From positions 2,690,001 to 2,754,000 of the forward strand of contig CATNEN010000001.1 of NCBI GenBank assembly GCA_950097015.1: DNA of 64,000 nt, in the 5' to 3' direction. A program made the translations under genes and the position numbers. This DNA is from Macrostomum hystrix (taxonomy: Eukaryota; Platyhelminthes; Macrostomidae). A model generated the notes under the pieces. That model worked only from the letters and a program-made list of their open reading frames with translations, did not search any database and was not told where the DNA came from. Position 1 is the stretch's first letter. Each line of letters begins with the position of its first letter. Positions 54,674-64,000 of the stretch are shown in pieces.

Positions 54674-54807
54674 TAATTTCAAACAACATGTATTTTTTAT
54701 ATATAAGGCTTTATGTCTGTCTCTAACTTAACTTCTCTCCTCTTGCATATGGTAGTCTCTTTTAGAGATTCTATGCAAAAAGGCAGTTTTCTTTACTTTC
54801 AAAAAGC

Positions 54808-56500
54808 CATGATTCAAACGTTGGTTTAGCCATGATTCAAACTCTGTTTTAGCCATGATTTAAACTCTGGTGTAGCCATGATTCAGACGCTGGTTTAGCC
54901 ATGATTCAAACTCTGGTTTAGCCATGATTCAAGCTCTGGTTTAGCCATGATTCAAACTCTGGTTTAGCCATGATTCAAACTCTGGTTTAGCCATGATTCA
55001 AGCTCTGGTTTAGCCATGATTCAAGCTCTGGTTTAGCCATGATTCAAACTCTGGTTTAGCCATGATTCAAACTCTGGTTTAGCCATGATTCAAACGCTGG
55101 TTTAGCCATGATTTAAACGCTGGTTTTGCCATGATTCGAGCTCTGGTTTTGCCATGATTCAAACTCTGTTTTAGCCATGATTCAAACTCTGGTTTAGCCA
55201 TGATTCAAACTCTGGTTTAGCCATGATTCAAACGCTGGGTTAGCCATGATTCAAACTCTGGTTTAGCCATGATTCAAACTCTGGTTTAGCCATGATTGAA
55301 ACTCGGGTTTTGCCATGATTCAAACTCTGTTTTAGCCATGATTCAAACTCTGGTTTAGCCATGATTCAAACGCTAAATTTTGCCAGGATCCAAACGCTGG
55401 TTTCGCCTTGATTCAAATTTAGCCATGATTCAGACTCTGGTTTAGCCATGATTCAAACGCTGGTTTTGCCATGATTCAAACTCTGGTTTAGCCATGATTC
55501 AAGCTCTGGTTTAGCCATGATTCAAACTCTGGTTTAGCCATGATTCAAGCTCTGGTTTAGCCATGATTCAAGCTCTGGTTTAGCCATGATTCAAACTCTG
55601 GTTTAGCCATGATTCAAACTCTGGTTTAGCCATGATTCAAGCTCTGGTTTAGCCATGATTCAAACGCTGGGTTAGCCATGATTCAAACTCTGGTTTAGCC
55701 ATGATTCAAGCTCTGGTTTAGCCATGATTCAAACTCTGGTTTAGCCATGATTCAAGCTCTGGTTTAGCCATGATTCAAGCTCTGGTTTAGCCATGATTCA
55801 AACTCTGGTTTAGCCATGATTCAAACTCTGGTTTAGCCATGATTCAAACGCTGGTTTAGCCATGATTTAAACGCTGGTTTTGCCATGATTCAAGCTCTGG
55901 TTTTGCCATGATTCAAACTCTGTTTTAGCCATGATTCAAACTCTGGTTTAGCCATGATTCAAACTCTGGTTTAGCCATGATTCAAACGCTGGGTTAGCCA
56001 TGATTCAAACTCTGGTTTAGCCATGATTCAAACTCTGGTTTAGCCATGATTGAAACTCGGGTTTTGCCATGATTTAAACTCTGGTTTAGCCATGATTCAA
56101 ACTCTGGTTTAGCCATGATTCAAATTTAGCCATGATTCAGACTCTGGTTTAGCCATGATTCAAACGCTGGTTTTGCCATGATTCAAACTCTGGTTTAGCC
56201 ATGATTCAAGCTCTGGTTTAGCCATGATTCAAACTCTGGTTTAGCCATGATTCAAGCTCTGGTTTAGCCATGATTCAAGCTCTGGTTTAGCCATGATTCA
56301 AACTCTGGTTTAGCCATGATTCAAACGCTGGGTTAGCCATGATTCATACTCTGGTTTAGCCATGATTCAAACTCTGGTTTAGCCATGATTGAAACTCGGG
56401 TTTTGCCATGATTCAAACGCTGGGTTAGCCATGATTCAAACTCTGGTTTAGCCATGATTCAAACGCTGGTTTAGCCATGATTCAAACTCTGGTTTTGCCA
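54808..56500. repeat. 23-bp satellite array, about 73 units
   Basis: Unit GCCATGATTCAAACTCTGG+TTTA, period 23, nearly continuous for 1.69 kb with point variants (AAGCTCTGG, AAACGCTGG, GATTGAAACTCGGG). Variant units recur in the same order 754 bp apart (for example the ATTTAAACGC units at 55111 and 55865, and the GATTGAAACTCGGG units at 55294 and 56048), showing that a large block was duplicated after the units had diverged. Truncated junction units (CAAATTTAGCC) at 55414 and 56121 mark internal breaks. Confidence 0.95.
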
Positions 56501-57493
56501 TTCAAAAGTGAATGAAAAGTTTCCCATTTATTTAAAAAATAAATGAAAAATTTTTTTTGCATTCATCAGTACTGACTGAAAATTAGTTTAAAAGTATATA
56601 AGATTGACGCAGTGAAGAGTCGAACCAAGGACACTTCGCCTATTCCTATTCCTAGTGCCTACACATAGGCTACTCTGACTGTTGGATTGTGGATGCAAAA
56701 ATTAGCCTTATAAAATGAATTCTGAAAGTTCTGGCTTTGTACAAATCGAGTACATTTTGGTTGTGTACATTCATTTCAAATTTGTGTTTAGATTGTGCAG
56801 GCTTCTAACTCAGTCAGCTAGGGGGTGTTGCGCAAGTTGACGATGCAATTCCAATTCAGAGGCAGTCAGTGAAATTTTGACAAAGGGTGAGAAAAGCTAT
56901 GATGCAATCTATTTAAAAATAAATTCGCACTGACTGTTTCACCAGTGGGGTTGACGCAGTGAAATTCTTATCAGTGTACTCAATTTAACAAAACTGGCCC
57001 TGATGCAATCATTAAAATTGGCAGTGGTATGCACGTTGACAAAACTGGCTCTGATGTAATGCATTAAAAATCCTATCTAAAACAGTTTTTCGAATATTTA
57101 ATCCCCTTCGCAATAAAGTTAGGCTTAATAAAAATACGTGTAAAATTGTCCCCATATTTGGCATCTTTTGGTGAAGAAATGGTGAAAATCGGTTGAGCCG
57201 TTCGGGAGAAAATCAATTACAAGCAACCAAGCAAGATTTTCATTTTTAGTATATAAGATTAGTTGATTATTAGTCGATTATTTACAGTTGATTATATAGT
57301 TGATTTATAGTTGATTATTTATAGTTGATTACATACTTGAATATTATATATTCAATTAAATATTTATATGAAATGGTTAGTCATGGAGAAGATCATCCTG
57401 ACGTAGTTTGGGCGTTTTGCGACCTCTGACCTGCCCTAATGAGAGATGATTTCTAGAGACGGGCGACATAGTCGATTGAATGTCCGCCTAGCA
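56501..57493. other. No gene recognised; repeat remnants
   Basis: AT-rich. Around 57180-57255 the words GAAAATCGGTTGAGCCGTTC and AGTATATAAGATTA resemble 3' tails of RTE-like elements; TATATAAGATTGACGCAGTG at about 56597 is similar. TTGATTAT-type short repeats lie at 57260-57330. GACGCAGTGAA occurs twice (about 56607 and 56953). Confidence 0.4.
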
Positions 57494-58245
57494 ACTCGCG
57501 AGACGTCGCGGAGAGAAAGAGGAGATGAAGGGAGAGATGAGGAGGTTCAGTAGATGCAGGGAGTGGTCCTATTGGCCTCAGGCTGGCCAGTCCCACTCGT
57601 CCCATAGGCCACAGGCATGACTGCCGTGCTTACCCCTAGCAATGCTCGAAACCGGCTAAAAGTCTAAAGTGAGGTGCCGGACTATCCTTAATCAGATAGG
57701 ACAGGGCTAGAGAGCCTGTCCTATTTACAGTAGCATGTAAATAACTGACTCCTAACCTTGGTAGCGGTGGTCGAATCGGCCTAGGCTCTTGTCATCGAAA
57801 TGCGGAAAGGCTATCGGCAAAGCGGATAGTTGATCGAGGGTAGCGCCACCACCCAATGCGCCTACGTTGCCACCGCAGACATTTGGGAACTTGGGTCCCC
57901 GGAGTCCCTTGGGTCCTAGTTTATCACGCAGATCTAGACAAGCCGAAAAATAGGGCATTCTGCAACTTCCGTTTTAGACTGGGGTGAGAGCCCCAGAATG
58001 GATCGAGACACGCCTCAAAAGGGGATTCCTGAATTCGCGCTACAGGGGTCTAGAAAGGTGGTACTCAGAACTCGAATGAAAATCCATAGCCGGAATCCTA
58101 CTCATGAAACATCAGACACATTCTATACATTAGACTGCAGCCTACACATTAAGTAACTAGCAAATCCGAGTCTGTGTGAGTTGAGGAAATCAGAGACTGG
58201 AGAGATTAAGCAGAACACTGTTTCGCCTCACCTTTCCAGCACTAC

Positions 58246-59181
58246 ATGAGTACAACAACAAATCCTGACTCGGCTCGGGAGCCGTCAATTCCCGCGGACG
58301 GGGGTCCGTCAATCCCCCAACCCTCCAACCCGGAGGAAAACCCAACTGCCGCGAACGCCGCGGTAAACTCTCAGCTCCAACCCGGAGCACTCAACTCCAC
58401 CCCCCTACGGGGTGAGCCCACCGTCGAAGGCTACCGCCTCGTCACCCACCGACGGCCGAATAGGCCCAACGTGAAAAACTCGGAGCGGAAGAGGCAGCAG
58501 CCGGATGACCGCACCGCCACCCCCCTTGACCCGAAAAGAACAAAGGGCAAAGAGACCACCGGCTCGTACGCCAAGGTCGCGGCCGAGCCGAAGTTTAAAA
58601 TCTGCGTCCGCGCCGAAAGCGGAACGCTGAGCGAGACCCAGACGACAGCTGTCACCAACAAGATCGACAGCTTCCTCTGGGACAATGACACACTCGACAT
58701 TCAGATCGAGTCGATCCGCTACGCCAACGGCAATATCATCCTCACCTTTAAGGACGAGGCTTACCTGGAGAAGGCGCTCGCCTGCCTCCAGTGTATCGAG
58801 TGGGACCTCGACGACTTGGCCCTTCCCAAGATCGTCGTTGAGCGAGCCCGCCCCCCGCCACCGTGCAAGCGTTACCGAGCCTTCTACTCGGGCCCGAGAA
58901 CTATCGAGGAGATCCGTGCGCGACTCCTCAGCAAACACCCCGACCTACCGCAGGACGGAATCCGGGCCTTCAAGGAGGTCCCCGCCAAGGATGCAGCCGG
59001 CAAGACGCTCTACATGGGACTGTCTGCCGAATGGGAGGCCGCCCTGCAGAGGAGCGAGTTCGCCGTCTACATGGGAGCGTGGAAGGTCGTCTTCCACATC
59101 CTGTCCAGGCGCAGGCACACCGGCGGCGAGCGACGCCGAGGGGAATCCGAGAGCTCGGATGGCTCAGAGAACGATGCGTAA
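58246..59181 (+). CDS. LINE ORF1 protein (311 aa)
   Basis: Starts [20 protein letters not shown], the first ATG after the conserved UTR. The N-terminal half is Pro/Asn-rich and basic ([18 protein letters not shown]); the C-terminal half from [20 protein letters not shown] on looks like an RNA-binding fold of the DUF4780 kind, with [20 protein letters not shown] and [10 protein letters not shown]. No CCHC knuckles, unlike R1-type ORF1. Intact. ORF2 begins 30 bases downstream in another frame. Confidence 0.8.
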   Translation: MSTTTNPDSAREPSIPADGGPSIPQPSNPEENPTAANAAVNSQLQPGALNSTPLRGEPTVEGYRLVTHRRPNRPNVKNSERKRQQPDDRTATPLDPKRTKGKETTGSYAKVAAEPKFKICVRAESGTLSETQTTAVTNKIDSFLWDNDTLDIQIESIRYANGNIILTFKDEAYLEKALACLQCIEWDLDDLALPKIVVERARPPPPCKRYRAFYSGPRTIEEIRARLLSKHPDLPQDGIRAFKEVPAKDAAGKTLYMGLSAEWEAALQRSEFAVYMGAWKVVFHILSRRRHTGGERRRGESESSDGSENDA

Positions 59182-59211
59182 GCATGTTCTCAGCATCACG
59201 CCATCTGAAAC

Positions 59212-59892
59212 ATGATGAGGCGTGATCGTCTGAGGGCGGGTCCCACGGGCCAGCCCAGTGATGATCTTTCAACACGCAATACTACCAGTAATACACTTTC
59301 TTCGTTTACTGGTAACGCGCTAAATCTGCACATTGTCCAGATCAACCTGCATCATGCAACTGCAGCCTCCAATAATCTAACCGGCGTCTTCGATGGAAAA
59401 GACGTTGATATCTACCTCATTCAGGAACCATATACCCGCAGAGGCAAGCCGGCCTGTTGGCCAAACGAGTACCAAACTCTTTACTATTGTACCGATGAAA
59501 CTCCTAGGGCTATTGCCCTCGTGAAAAGTGACATACCAGTCACCATGATGCCCATGTACTGCTCTAAGGACATATGTACCTTCGCTGCTTTCGACGTAAT
59601 TCTGGCGTCTGCCTACCTAGACATCCAGGAGGAGGTCCCGCCACCACGCTTGCAAGAGCTGGCTGACTTCTGCAACCTGGAGAACAGGAAGCTCATCATT
59701 AGCTGTGATGCCAATGCCCACAACACTGCATGGTCCAGCAGTGACACAAACAGGAGAGGTGACCTGCTCATTGATTTCATTAACGCCTCTACCATGCATA
59801 TCTGCAATAGAGGCAGAAAGCCCACCTTTGTTATTTCTAACAGACGTGATGTTATAGACCTAACCTTGGCCTCTACGAGCATGAGGGGCGTA
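59212..59892 (+). pseudogene. LINE ORF2, endonuclease part
   Basis: AP-like endonuclease that nicks target DNA. After a short leader come LHIVQINLHHATAA, DIYLIQEPYTRRGKP, LIISCDANAHNTAWSSSDTN and DVIDLTLASTSM. The mariner inserted at the TA following GGGGCG stops it; the remaining motif SDHSYIQY continues at about 61249. Confidence 0.88.
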
Positions 59893-61178
59893 CTGAAAGT
59901 TTTGAGATACGTCTGACTTATAAGTTGCAGCTGCACGCCTTTTAATGTACATACTCTACCACCTTAAAAATGAATGAGTATAAATTTTCAGCCTTTGCGC
60001 TCTTGTCAATTTTTCACAATCACTCTTCAAAGTCAATACCCCCTACCAAACTGTACTCGCTCCAATGGAGTTGACAAACCGTGACTTTCGTGCCATGATT
60101 GTTTACGACCAGCGTAAAGGTCTCACGCAAGAGCAATGCGCTGAAAGTTTACGTGCTGCCTTTGGAGACCAAGCCCCTTCACGTGCCACCGTTTTTCGGT
60201 GGTACAGTGAATGCAAGTGGGGCCGGAGCAGCCTTGATGACGAGCCTCGGTCGGGACGTCCAGTTTCCGCTGTCACGGACGAAAACATCGCTGCCGTCCA
60301 GAGAATGATCGACGAAGACCGGCGAGTGACCTGTGCCGAGATCAGGGAGGCTCTTGGCATTGGATCGGCAGCGGTTACGACCATCCTACACGACAAGCTG
60401 GGAGCCTCCAAGCGATGTGCCCGATGGGTGCCCCACAACCTGACGGAGGACCAGAAAGCGGAGAGGGTGCGTTGGTGCGAATTCATGCTTGAAAAATTCG
60501 ACTCTGGCACCTCGAAGCGATGCTGGGAGATTGTCACAGGTGATGAGACCTGGGTCTACCAGTACGACCCGGAAACCAAGCAGCAGTCGGCAGTTTGGCT
60601 CCTTCCGGATGATGCCACTCCAACGAAGGTCAAGCGGGCCCGCAACGTCGGGAAGCAGATGGTGGCGACTTTCTTCAGCCAGGCTGGCCACCTGGCGACT
60701 GTAGCGCTCCAAGACAGGCGTACAGTCAATGCCGACTGGTACATCAACCAGTGCCTGCCGCTGGTGTTTGATGCGTGGCGCAGACGCCGGCCGCGCACCG
60801 GACTTCGTGGCCTGCTGCTGCACCACGACAATGCCAGTGCGCACACGGCTGCTGCAACAATGGCATTTCTGACCGAGAATGGAGTCCAGCTGGTGACGCA
60901 TCCTGCATATTCGCCGGACCTGGCACCCTGCGACTTCTTTCTCTTCCCTTTGGTGAAGAACCAACTGCGCGGGACTCGGTTTGAGAGCCCTGAAGCAGCA
61001 AGAATCGAGTTCGAGCGGGTGGTTTCAGCAGTGCCTGAAGAACAGTGGGCTGGAGCCTGGACGCAGTGGTTTCACCGAATGAGGAAATGTGCACAAGCTG
61101 GTGGCAACTACTTTGAAAAATTGTGACAGAGAATTTAACTCAGACACTTTTGGTTTTGGTGCATCTCAAAACTTTCAG
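59893..61178 (+). mobile_element. Intact mariner (DD34D) inserted in LINE ORF2
   Basis: 1286 bp with terminal inverted repeats CTGAAAGTTTTGAGAT (left) matched in reverse at the right end, and TA on both sides (59891-59892, 61179-61180). Size and structure are normal for mariner. Because it interrupts a LINE, it is the younger insertion. Confidence 0.93.
60065..61126 (+). CDS. mariner transposase, intact (353 aa)
   Basis: Cuts and joins mariner DNA at TA. N-terminal HTH pair: [20 protein letters not shown] ... [13 protein letters not shown] and a second HTH near 90-120, followed by the mariner signature [11 protein letters not shown]. Catalytic Asp160 ([12 protein letters not shown]), Asp255 ([12 protein letters not shown]) and Asp290 ([17 protein letters not shown]) with 34 residues between the last two, giving DD34D. 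The C-terminus [20 protein letters not shown] is complete. No stops; length is typical. 172 bp of 5' UTR separate it from the left TIR end. Confidence 0.95.
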   Translation: MELTNRDFRAMIVYDQRKGLTQEQCAESLRAAFGDQAPSRATVFRWYSECKWGRSSLDDEPRSGRPVSAVTDENIAAVQRMIDEDRRVTCAEIREALGIGSAAVTTILHDKLGASKRCARWVPHNLTEDQKAERVRWCEFMLEKFDSGTSKRCWEIVTGDETWVYQYDPETKQQSAVWLLPDDATPTKVKRARNVGKQMVATFFSQAGHLATVALQDRRTVNADWYINQCLPLVFDAWRRRRPRTGLRGLLLHHDNASAHTAAATMAFLTENGVQLVTHPAYSPDLAPCDFFLFPLVKNQLRGTRFESPEAARIEFERVVSAVPEEQWAGAWTQWFHRMRKCAQAGGNYFEKL

Positions 61179-62476
61179 TACACCCCTCGTAGTAACGCCC
61201 TGAACCATGTCCAGAACTGGATGGTCAGGGACGACATACCCTCGCTCTCGGATCACTCGTACATTCAGTACCGAATCTCCGCCGAAGGATCCCGCCTGCC
61301 CTGCGCCGACCGCCCCAACCTGAAGAAGGCTGATTGGCCCGGGTTCCGCAGAGACCTAAGCAACCTCCTGGCCGAGGCAACCGAGGCCCTGCAGGGAACT
61401 GATCTGCCCAGCATCGAAAACCGCTGCAATACTCTCACTAACCTGTTACATACCGCCATTCGTGAAAACGCCCCCAAGGTAAAGCACAGGAAGAAATACT
61501 CGCCCTGGTGGAACCCCGAGCTCACCCGCTTGAAAAAGACCTCGCGCGGGCTGCAACGCCTTGCGCACAGCAGCAACACCCCGGTGGACTGGGAGAACTA
61601 CCACTCTGCCCTAAGGATCTACAAAAGCAGCATCCAACGGGCGAAGAAGAACACCTGGAAGGCCTACTGTGCCAGCCTGGAGGGTCAGCACCCTACGGCG
61701 CGGCTGGTCAGGTCACTCAGGCACGACAACCTCGCTCAGTGCAACTCTCTCCTGCATCTGGACGGTAACTACACCAGCACCGCAGAAGAATCCTTAAATC
61801 TGTTATTCTCTACCTGTTTTCCACAGGTTGAAAACCCCGAAAATGTGGTGAACGACCACAGACCACATGATCGCGACCTCTTTCAGCAATGCGCCTCGCC
61901 GAGCCTGCTGAGGCTAGCGGCTGACTCCTTCAAGCCTTTTAAGGCCCCAGGCCCGGACAAGATCAGCCCCTGTATCCTACAGGAGGCGCTTAAACTTCAG
62001 AGTTTCTCTGAAGCTCTCTCAAAATTGATCATTGACTGTTTTGTTACAGGCTACATACCTACCACCTGGAGAACCTCCAGGGTTGTCTTCATTCCCAAAC
62101 CTGCGAAGGGCGACTATACCAACGTGAAATCTTTCCGCCCCATTAGCCTCACCTCCTTCTGCGTCAAGCTGATGGAAAGGCTCATTCTATGGAGGCTCCG
62201 AGACTGCGACCTGCGGTCAGCCCCCATTAGTAAGTACCAGTTCGCTTTCCAACCTGGTAAAACTACCGAGCACGCGCTCCATGTTATTACTTCTGCTATT
62301 GAGAAAGCCATCCTTAGCAAGCAACTCGCTCTCGGGCTGTTTGTTGATATCGAAGGGGCCTTTGACAACGTCAACTTTGGCTCCTTCAGAGACACCCTTT
62401 TAGACAGAGGCGTCAGACCCAGCATAATTCGCTGGATTGACTTCACGCTCAATCCAGATCCGTTACCTCCACGCTC
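61160..62476 (+). pseudogene. LINE ORF2, end of endonuclease and RT fingers/palm
   Basis: Resumes the LINE after the mariner from [15 protein letters not shown], with [10 protein letters not shown] completing the endonuclease, then the thumb-like linker and RT blocks [70 protein letters not shown] and [11 protein letters not shown] one-base change near 62455 shifts the frame before the RT block with [13 protein letters not shown]. Confidence 0.88.
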
Positions 62477-64000
62477 ATGAACATCACCTGCACCCGCGCA
62501 GTGATGAAAGGTGGCGCCCAGGGCGGTGTGCTCACCCCGCTGCTCTGGAACCTCGTCATGGACGAGCTCCTGACGGCTGATGTACCTTGCAGTGTCACCA
62601 GGGCCGGCTATGCCGATGACGTCGCCGCGGTGGTCAGCGGGCCAGACACCAGCACCCTGCGTAACCTGCTACAGCAATTCGCCAACAAGGCAGGAAACTG
62701 GGCCACCCAGCATGGCCTCAAAATCAGCGTCACCAAGACGGTAGCAATTGTCTTCACTCGAAAACGTAAGTGGGACATGCAAAACCTCACCATCTATGGT
62801 AGGAACATCCCTTTCGAAAAGGAAACCAAGTACCTAGGTGTAACGCTCACGCACGATCTGCGCTGGACAAAACACCTTGGAAACATCATCGGACGAGCAA
62901 AACGTAGGGCCATTGGACCGACCTGGGGCCTCACCCCGAGAACGGTCCGCTGGATCTACACCGGTATCATTAGACCGAGTATTACGTATGCGAGCCTCAT
63001 TTGGTCCAGCGTACTGGAACAGAAAACCGCCCGCGACCGACTCTACCAGCTGCAGGGCAGCATCTGCCGTGCCATTGCAGGTGCGAACCCCTCCACCCCA
63101 TACGAGGGCCTAAATACTATCCTAAACATGCCTCCGCTCTATTTGTTTATTAGGGCGGAGGCTATGAAGTGCGCCTACCGGCTTATCTGCGATAAATCCA
63201 TTAAGAATACGCCAACCGGATTTATTCCTGACAAATCTCTCATTCCGCATCTGGACTATGTCCGCCGTGACCTTGCACACATCCACATCGACCCCAACGA
63301 TGTGGATAGCCAGCCTCCCTCCCTCATCCTCAGGAGGGGTTTTAGCGCCGTCATCCCTGACCGTAGTAGCACTCAGCTGGACGTCGGCGTAAACCAGCGC
63401 AGCCAGGGTATCCACTGCTTTACCGATGGCTCGCTGAGCAACGGCCTAGCCGGAGCAGGCATTGCCATCTTCCATGAGGGTAAGGCGCTCCTTCAGGAGA
63501 GCCTTCACCTTGGTGAGAACACGTCGGTCTTCCAAGCCGAAATCTACGCCATTAACCAATGCGCCAAACACCTCCTCAATGCCAACGTCAGCAGATTCAA
63601 CATCTGCATCTATTCTGACAGTCAAGCCGCCCTCAAGGCTCTGTCTGCCGTCAAACTCTCCACTCGGACGGTCTCTGACTGCCACCGAGACCTGCAGTCA
63701 CTCGCGGTCCTTAACAGGATCAGCCTAATCTGGATCCCAGGCCACAGCAACATCCTTGGCAACGAACTCGCGGACAAACTCGCCAAGGATGGCAGCAACC
63801 CGGACAATAACCACCGCCCGATCAGGGTACCGGTACCTAAATCCCTCATCAACCGCACTGTTGACAGGTGGCTAAATCAGCAACAGCAGCTCCACTGGAG
63901 TAGCTGCACCGACTATAGGCAGACCCGAATGGCCATGCCGATCATTAACCGGAAAGTCTCTGACTTTTTGATTTCACTTAATAGAACTGACCTCAGGGAG
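62458..64000 (+). CDS. LINE ORF2, RT catalytic part and RNase H, incomplete at window end
   Basis: Frame containing [20 protein letters not shown], the RT active site YADDV (62609-62623), [16 protein letters not shown], then the RNase H domain with its acidic residues in [14 protein letters not shown] (Asp at 63425), [15 protein letters not shown] (Glu at 63539), [11 protein letters not shown] (Asp at 63617) and [18 protein letters not shown]. The frame is open to the last base of the window. Confidence 0.9.

Larger units (their letters stand above)
57494..64000 (+). mobile_element. LINE with RNase H (R1/Jockey-group), runs off the window
   Basis: 5' UTR (57494-58245), ORF1, ORF2 endonuclease, then an inserted mariner (59893-61178), then the rest of ORF2 with RT and RNase H to the window end. 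The endonuclease pattern (VQINLHHATAA, IQEPYT, CDANAHNTAWSS) and the presence of RNase H point to the R1/LOA/I side of the group. There is a one-base frame difference across the mariner insertion and another near 62455, so this copy is not intact. Confidence 0.9.

Noticed and set aside
58405-58938. 177-codon minus-strand frame opposite LINE ORF1
   Set aside because: Shadow frame; ORF1 on the plus strand has the expected context between UTR and ORF2.

Overview
The window is nuclear DNA of an invertebrate animal. Genes have GT-AG introns with matching codon phases, the coding content is metazoan (Cys-loop receptor, CYP clan-2-like P450, Hes-type bHLH with a WRPW tail), and there are many classes of animal transposable elements plus tRNA-derived SINEs and minisatellites. 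The mixture fits a lophotrochozoan such as a free-living flatworm, but nothing in the sequence fixes the species. The standard genetic code is used.

Host genes. (1) A nicotinic acetylcholine receptor-type subunit, five identified exons between 1742 and 8662 on the + strand. (2) A probable glycine-rich-domain gene or pseudogene, 15276-14097 on the - strand, with frame breaks. (3) A complete three-exon cytochrome P450 of 500 residues, 16744-18701. (4) A compact Hes/E(spl)-like repressor, 43512-43165 on the - strand, with a TATA box about 80 bp upstream. (5) A possible small Gln-rich gene at 51506-51709. No link between these genes is evident.

Mobile DNA makes up most of the rest. 8.9-15.7 kb holds two SINE families and two foldback (long-TIR) elements. 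19.2-22.8 kb is a deleted Ty3/gypsy element abutting a four-exon P-element/THAP9-like transposase relic (22.8-25.5 kb), which itself carries a 183-bp insertion coding a 2A-like motif. 32.0-34.1 kb is the 5' half of a DIRS-like element with a SAP domain. 35.5-37.4 kb is a complete IS630/Tc1-like transposon with 239-bp TIRs and an intact 442-codon transposase. 40.0-40.2 kb is a mariner relic. 43.9-48.3 kb is a complete Ty3/gypsy element with nearly identical LTRs but broken frames. 53.2-54.7 kb is a very AT-rich transposase-like relic. 57.5-64.0 kb is a LINE with RNase H, interrupted by an intact 1.29-kb mariner; a second copy of only its 5' UTR lies at 49.2-49.9 kb.

Tandem arrays occur at 1.35 kb (4-bp unit), 7.1 kb, 13.8 kb (21 bp), 38.6 kb (24 bp), 40.5 kb (36 bp), 40.8 kb (~51 bp), 41.4 kb and 54.8-56.5 kb (a 23-bp satellite of about 73 units). 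Most long open frames over these arrays are repeat artefacts.

For a second look I would pick the 183-bp 2A-motif insertion, the intact IS630-like transposon with its start codon inside the TIR and an unusual D/E spacing, the 5'-UTR-only LINE copy, and the octamer GTCTATGG recurring in unrelated foldback elements.
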